From Bacteroidota bacterium (GTDB lineage: Bacteria; Bacteroidota; Bacteroidia; UKL13-3), in contig CANHRW010000058.1 of assembly GCA_947462865.1 (NCBI GenBank), positions 1-10,125 on the forward strand: 10,125 nucleotides of DNA, read 5' to 3'. A model generated the notes under the pieces. It saw only the letters and a list, made by a program, of their open reading frames with translations. It did not search any database and had not been told where the DNA came from. The translations under genes and the position numbers were made by a program. This document shows positions 6,617 through 10,125 of the stretch, in pieces (the first letter of the stretch is position 1; every line of letters starts with the position of its first letter).

Positions 6617-7342
6617 ATGTCTGTATTTATTGAAATCATACAATTTTTAAATAGTCATGCCATACCAATTCAGGTATTGGATTCAATACCTTATACCATC
6701 TTTTCTGATGAACCACGCATTCAAATTCTTGTAATAGATGATCAATCATTTGACAAAAAAATAACGTTGAATCAACTACGTAAAAATGCTATTTTAGAGG
6801 GGTTTAGATTTGTAATGATACCTGAACAATTATGGCATAAAAACCAAGAATTGGTTCAAAATAGGTTGCTAAGTTTATGGAAAATAAGGAATCGTATTTT
6901 GGCGAAAGATTGTTTGATTGACAGAGTAGACAAAGAAACCAGCAATCTGTTCTTAGAAAAAAATCATTTTTTTGGAGCATGCAATGCCAAGCACAGATTG
7001 GGTTTATACAATAAAATGGGCGAACTACAAGCGCTTGCTACTTTTGCAAAACCACGTTTAATGACCTATGAACACACACCCTACTATTCACATGAATGGT
7101 TGCGTTACGCCTCATTGAGTCATACAACAGTTGTAGGAGCCATGGGTAAATTGTTACAAGCATTTTTACTTGAAACCAAAGCTCAACATGTAATGACATA
7201 TGCTGATTTGAATTGGGGAATTGGTCGTTCATTTGAAAAACTGGGTTTTAAGTCACAATCTGTTAAAACAGATTTAGGAGAAACTATGGGCGCCAGTATG
7301 AAGTATACATTAGATTTAAGACCACATGAAACAGCTATTTGA
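6617..7342 (+). CDS. Nuclease-like/GNAT-like two-part protein related to phage and giant-virus proteins
   Basis: The 241-residue protein has two recognisable parts. Residues about 30-95 (ILVIDDQSF, then LRKNAILEGFRFVMIPEQLW and VQNRLLSLW) resemble the last strands and helix of VSR-like endonuclease domains that in viral proteins read like GI.LIHIFEDEW...KSRL. Residues about 96-215 match the GNAT-like domain that follows it there: FLEKNHFFG (112-120), RLGLY (127-131), ELQALATFAKPR (136-147), EWLRYASL (160-167), VVGAMGKLLQAF (172-183), MTYADLNWGIGRSFEKLGF (193-211). The GAMGKLL segment sits where acyl-CoA-binding loops lie in GNAT folds. Clear PD-(D/E)xK catalytic residues are not evident, so the nuclease part may be inactive. 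The family comparison is from memory, not a search. ATG 6617 is the first start after the divergent spacer. The gene overlaps miaA by 17 bases, suggesting coupled translation and perhaps a shared role in tRNA or nucleic-acid modification; that role is inference. Confidence 0.7.
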   Translation: MSVFIEIIQFLNSHAIPIQVLDSIPYTIFSDEPRIQILVIDDQSFDKKITLNQLRKNAILEGFRFVMIPEQLWHKNQELVQNRLLSLWKIRNRILAKDCLIDRVDKETSNLFLEKNHFFGACNAKHRLGLYNKMGELQALATFAKPRLMTYEHTPYYSHEWLRYASLSHTTVVGAMGKLLQAFLLETKAQHVMTYADLNWGIGRSFEKLGFKSQSVKTDLGETMGASMKYTLDLRPHETAI

Positions 7343-8228
7343 TTCTATTTTAATTTTAGGACCTACGGCTTCAGGAAAAACCAAATTGGCTGTTCAATTG
7401 GCTGCACATTTAAACTCGATAGTTATTTCTGCCGATTCCAGACAGGTATACAAAGAACTCAATATAGGTAGTGGTAAAGATTTGTCTGAATATGTTTTTG
7501 CAAATAAGAAAATTCCATACAGGCTCATTGATTGTTGTACATTGGAAAAAGAATTCACTTTGGTTGATTTTATCAAAGCAACACAGGCTCTTAAAATTGA
7601 AATCGAATCAAACAATATCTTGCCAGTAATTTGTGGAGGATCAGGCTTGTATATTGAATCTATGCTTAAGCCTTTTGATTTGTTTGATGCAGCTGTTGAC
7701 AAAACTTACAGAGCCTATCTAGAAGCATTAACTTATCAAGAATTACAAGAATTGATAAATCAACTACCCGTTAAAATAGAGGTTAATGCATTGAACCGAT
7801 ACCAATTGATTCGTAAAATTGAACACAGTCAATATAAAGCCAAACCCCTGATAATAAAACCATATAGGCCAATTGTATTTGGTTTAAATTTAAATTCAGA
7901 GCTTCGCTGGAAAAGAATTCAAGACCGACTCAATAGTCGTTTTCAACAAGGAATGGTAGCTGAAGTTGAATCCTTACTTCAATTAGGTATTAGTCCAGAA
8001 AGGTTAAAAAGATTGGGACTCGAGTATAAATACATAGTAGGTTACTTACTTCATGAATTTGGTTTTGAAGAAATGAAAAACCAACTGTATATTGACATTC
8101 GAAAATTTGCCAAAAGACAAATGACTTATTTTAGAAAAATGGAACGCGACGGCCTTCATATTAATTGGCTAGATGCCAGTTATGAAACAGAACAAATGCT
8201 TGAAACCTGTTTAAAAGTTATTGTATGA
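7326..8228 (+). CDS. miaA: tRNA dimethylallyltransferase MiaA (Bacteroidota-type variant)
   Basis: MiaA transfers the dimethylallyl group from dimethylallyl diphosphate to N6 of A37 in tRNAs reading codons that start with U, giving i6A in the cytoplasm. At 300 residues it has normal length. The P-loop is GPTASGKT (12-19). SADSRQVY (35-42) holds the family's catalytic Asp (D37). GGSGLYI (104-110), NRYQLIRKIE (157-166), GLEYKYI (231-237) and KFAKRQMTYFRK (260-271) are the other family blocks. The stretch after the DSRQVY motif reads IGSGKDLSEY, where the common form has IGTAKP. This is the shorter variant I know from Bacteroidota, which often carry two MiaA paralogues. ATG 7326 puts the P-loop ten residues in, as expected, and overlaps the upstream gene by 17 bases. 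Its TGA stop overlaps the ATG of the next gene (ATGA), so all three are probably one operon. Confidence 0.95.
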   Translation: MKQLFDSILILGPTASGKTKLAVQLAAHLNSIVISADSRQVYKELNIGSGKDLSEYVFANKKIPYRLIDCCTLEKEFTLVDFIKATQALKIEIESNNILPVICGGSGLYIESMLKPFDLFDAAVDKTYRAYLEALTYQELQELINQLPVKIEVNALNRYQLIRKIEHSQYKAKPLIIKPYRPIVFGLNLNSELRWKRIQDRLNSRFQQGMVAEVESLLQLGISPERLKRLGLEYKYIVGYLLHEFGFEEMKNQLYIDIRKFAKRQMTYFRKMERDGLHINWLDASYETEQMLETCLKVIV

Positions 8229-8659
8229 GTTGTGGCTATGTTTGTCCATTGTGTGAAGGAAAACAAATTCTTGAAAATGGTCAAGATTGTGATTATTGTA
8301 CTGTTCCAATAAAAACTAAAAATACAAACAGCAATTTTTTTTCAAGGTTCCATTTAGAAAATATCCATGTATTACTTTGGCTCATAAAAGATGCCTGTTG
8401 GATGCTCAATTTCAAAACAATGGGCTTGATGATGGTTGTTCCTACATTGACTGTTGCTTTTTATTTTGTTCTGAAAAGTAGCAAAGATTTATTTCAAAGA
8501 ATTTCAAGCATGGCGGTATTTTGCTGGATTTCTGCAAATGCTTGGTGGATGATATCTGAGTTTTATTTTGAAGATTTAAAACTGTTTGCATTGCTGCCAT
8601 TTACGATTGGTTTTAGTCTCATGCTCTATTATGTTTATGCCATATTTACTAAATCTTAA
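8225..8659 (+). CDS. Uncharacterised membrane protein with N-terminal zinc-ribbon-like motif
   Basis: The 144-residue protein begins with a cysteine-rich tip: C3, then CPLC (7-10) and CDYC (22-25). This is a two-knuckle pattern that probably binds one zinc ion on the cytoplasmic side. After a polar linker (26-45) come about four membrane helices (roughly 47-62, 64-84, 92-112 and 117-140). Conserved-looking features in the membrane part are LIKDACWMLNFK (53-64), VVPTL (71-75), CWISANAWWMISEFY (100-114) and LPFTIGF (124-130). I recall similar membrane regions as hypothetical proteins in other Bacteroidota but know no function or family name. It starts inside miaA by an ATGA overlap, which supports translation from this ATG and membership in the miaA operon. 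A zinc ribbon on a small membrane protein could serve protein or RNA binding at the membrane, but nothing here settles that. Confidence 0.8.
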   Translation: MSCGYVCPLCEGKQILENGQDCDYCTVPIKTKNTNSNFFSRFHLENIHVLLWLIKDACWMLNFKTMGLMMVVPTLTVAFYFVLKSSKDLFQRISSMAVFCWISANAWWMISEFYFEDLKLFALLPFTIGFSLMLYYVYAIFTKS

Positions 8660-8663
8660 ACAA

Positions 8664-8682
8664 TTGCATTGTAAATATGCAA
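8664..8682. repeat. Short inverted repeat TTGCAT-N7-ATGCAA
   Basis: TTGCAT (8664-8669) and ATGCAA (8677-8682) form a perfect 6-base inverted repeat with a 7-base spacer, in the 71-base gap between the zinc-ribbon membrane protein and the T9SS protein. It lacks a T-run right after it, so it is not a good terminator. It may be an operator or chance. Confidence 0.25.
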
Positions 8683-8730
8683 AGTTATTTTAATTTAATG
8701 AGTTACATTCGAATAGCAATATTTACACCC

Positions 8731-9468
8731 ATGAAATATATTTTAAGCTTTTTAATCGTTGTGTTTTTTAGTCAATTGAACTTGAATGCACAATGTACAC
8801 CTGACCAAACAATGGTAGTACCTGGTGTTTCCCCTACCCGCTTGGCAGATGCTACTGTTGGTGAGCCTTACAGTCAGGTAATTTCATTATTGGTACCAAA
8901 AGACAGTGTATTGGAAATTGGTGGAACCATGTATAATGTAACGGTTGATTCAGCAGTGGTATTGTCTATTGAAAATTACCCTCCAGGATTTACTTATGAA
9001 ACCAATTCACCCAATATGACTTGGGCAGGTGGTGAAAGAGGTTGTGCAAGAATATTTGGGGTTGCTACTGAAAAAGATGTAAAAACATGGGCTATTTTGG
9101 TAAAGGTATACACCTATTTTAAAATAAAAGGATTGTCTAATCAGTTAGAAAAATTAGACCAAAGTACCATAGATTTTAAAGTAGTAATGCCTAGTGGAAT
9201 GAACCAAATAGCCGCATTTAAATTGCAGGCTTTTCCAAATCCAGCAAATCAAGAAATTGAATTTACATTGCCTCAAAACCATACCATTCAATCCGTAAAA
9301 TTGACAAACATATTAGGTGAAACTAAAACGGTAAGCAACCTAATAAAATATCAAGATAAACAATGTGTACTAAACCTTCAATCTATTGCTGAAGGTGCTT
9401 ATTTCGTTGAATTGTATTCAGACAAAGGAATTCGTTTTCAATCAAAATTCATCAAAATTTCCAATTAG
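8731..9468 (+). CDS. Small secreted protein with T9SS C-terminal sorting domain
   Basis: I choose ATG 8731 (245 residues) over the in-frame ATG at 8677. It gives a clean signal peptide, MKYILSFL... ending LNLNAQ (1-21), whereas the longer version adds 18 residues that spoil it. The mature part starts at C22. Residues about 22-150 form a beta-rich, Ig-like module with GEPYSQVISLLVPKDS (44-59), YPPGFTYE (83-90) and WAGGERGCARIFG (98-110); C22 and C105 could form a disulfide. The C-terminal domain (about 163-245) is a type A T9SS sorting domain: FKLQAFPNPANQEIEF, then VKLTNILGE, then LNLQSIAEGAYFVEL and a final short strand. The protein should pass the inner membrane by Sec and the outer membrane by T9SS, where the sorting domain is normally removed. 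Its function beyond that is unknown. A lone TACATTCG (8704-8711) is the only promoter-like box. The stop codon overlaps that of the ParC-like gene. Confidence 0.88.
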   Translation: MKYILSFLIVVFFSQLNLNAQCTPDQTMVVPGVSPTRLADATVGEPYSQVISLLVPKDSVLEIGGTMYNVTVDSAVVLSIENYPPGFTYETNSPNMTWAGGERGCARIFGVATEKDVKTWAILVKVYTYFKIKGLSNQLEKLDQSTIDFKVVMPSGMNQIAAFKLQAFPNPANQEIEFTLPQNHTIQSVKLTNILGETKTVSNLIKYQDKQCVLNLQSIAEGAYFVELYSDKGIRFQSKFIKISN

Positions 9469-10125
9469 AACAATTTAGGTTGATCGGTCGGATTTTCTGG
9501 TTTTGGTTTTTTAGTTGAATTGCTTTTTTTATCGAATACATCTTCGTCATCTGCAAGCAGTTTCTTGATTTTCTCTTCTTCTTCTTTGAACAAATCTTCA
9601 GTTAAATTAGGCTCATTTTCTTCAGCAATTGGCGTAATTTCTTCGATTTCTTCTGTACTGAGCAACTCAATTTTAACCAAGTCTTTAGTTGTAAATTTAT
9701 TGCCAATAGCCTTCCAACCTTTTACTTCTATAAGTTCAGATAAAACCAATTCTTCTTCTTGAGCAGCTTTGCCTTTTCCTGTTATTACTTTAATTTTAGG
9801 TTCTTTGTGGTCGCTCACAAATACAACATAAGAACCCTTTTCTTCACTGATAAATAAGAATTTCTTATTGAGTGTTTGGGTTTCTATTAAGAAGCGTTTG
9901 AGGTAATTCTGTTTGGCTTTACCATCAAAATAAATACAACTGAGTGCCCTATCTGCCCTGAATTTAACAATCAAAAGCAATTGTTCATAATCGAAATGGT
10001 TCGACAAATCAAAATTGGTCAATTCATAATTGCCATCTTTGAAAATTGATAGAATTAAATCTTCGCCTGAGAAATTTCCTAAATAACTGCCATGTTCATT
10101 AACATTCAGTCTGCCAATTGCCCAA
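9465..10125 (-). CDS. parC: DNA topoisomerase IV subunit A (ParC/GyrA-like), C-terminal part only
   Basis: The frame is open from the right edge to TAA at 9465-9467, giving 219 residues. Only the C-terminus of the gene is in the window, so the catalytic tyrosine region is outside. The visible part is the beta-pinwheel DNA-wrapping domain: GRLNVNEHGSYLG, DLILSIFKDGNYELTNFDLSNHF (in pieces), IYFDGKAKQNYLKRFLIET, KGSYVVFVSDH, and EVKGWKAIGNKFTTKDL. These match the C-terminal blades of the Bacteroidota subunit usually named topoisomerase IV A. The subunit forms an A2B2 enzyme with ParE to decatenate and relax DNA; a paralogous gyrase A is the alternative assignment. After the domain comes a highly acidic tail of about 60 residues (EEIEEITP, KEEEEKIKKLLADDED), then a basic, Pro-rich stretch ending QPKLF. 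ParE is often adjacent in this phylum but would lie outside the window. Confidence 0.88.
   Translation of the reverse strand, partial: WAIGRLNVNEHGSYLGNFSGEDLILSIFKDGNYELTNFDLSNHFDYEQLLLIVKFRADRALSCIYFDGKAKQNYLKRFLIETQTLNKKFLFISEEKGSYVVFVSDHKEPKIKVITGKGKAAQEEELVLSELIEVKGWKAIGNKFTTKDLVKIELLSTEEIEEITPIAEENEPNLTEDLFKEEEEKIKKLLADDEDVFDKKSNSTKKPKPENPTDQPKLF

Noticed and set aside
8677..8730. Upstream ATG (8677) as start of the T9SS protein
   Set aside because: It adds 18 residues before the hydrophobic core and lies inside the small inverted repeat; ATG 8731 gives a normal signal peptide.
8782..8796. LNAQC as a lipoprotein lipobox
   Set aside because: The residue before the cysteine is Gln, whereas lipoboxes need Gly, Ala or Ser there. 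The T9SS sorting domain also points to ordinary signal peptidase cleavage.
9520..9762. Ser-rich plus-strand open frame of 80 codons
   Set aside because: It is the antisense of the acidic ParC tail (Glu/Asp codons read as Ser/Leu/Phe) and has no independent support.
10020..10022. TTG as the start of a separate 185-residue gene ending at 9465
   Set aside because: The same frame continues upstream to the right edge with matching ParC-domain sequence (GRLNVNEHGSYLG), so this TTG is an internal leucine codon.

Overview
The window comes from an AT-rich bacterial chromosome of the phylum Bacteroidota. The support is: a protein with a type IX secretion (T9SS) C-terminal sorting domain; signal peptides ending in N-A-Q or similar; Bacteroidota-type versions of MnmA, MiaA and the topoisomerase IV A subunit; a DUF6580 membrane protein; and promoter-like sites of the Bacteroidota form TTTG / TAnnTTTG instead of the usual -35/-10 boxes. 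The exact family cannot be fixed by reading alone. It looks like ordinary, densely packed chromosome: no insertion sequence, tRNA, rRNA, CRISPR array or prophage was seen.

Layout. The left 2.25 kb is the N-terminal three quarters of a secreted M16 zinc protease on the minus strand, cut by the window edge. A 211-base divergent spacer with promoter-like sites and phased TGTGT repeats separates it from a DUF6580 membrane protein that ends in a strong hairpin terminator. A DUF2200 gene follows and runs tail to tail, with a 4-base gap, into mnmA (minus). Upstream of mnmA on the same strand is a large membrane histidine kinase with a 7TMR-DISM-type sensor, read from a TTG start. A 50-base divergent spacer separates the kinase from a tightly coupled plus-strand run: a nuclease-like/GNAT-like protein resembling phage and giant-virus proteins, miaA (17-base overlap) and a zinc-ribbon membrane protein (ATGA overlap). 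A small T9SS-exported protein follows. Its stop codon overlaps that of the C-terminal part of a ParC-like topoisomerase subunit, which runs in from the right edge on the minus strand.

How the genes fit together. Two genes modify the tRNA anticodon loop: MnmA (2-thiolation of U34) and MiaA (prenylation of A37). They lie on opposite sides of the kinase and are not one operon. The protease, the kinase sensor and the sorted protein act in or beyond the cell envelope. The least explained unit is the three-gene run around miaA. Its first member carries a domain otherwise familiar to me from viral proteins, and its last is an uncharacterised zinc-ribbon membrane protein. I see no clear new defence or mobile system; the most interesting leads are that run, the cysteine-rich active site of MnmA, and the TTG-started orphan kinase.
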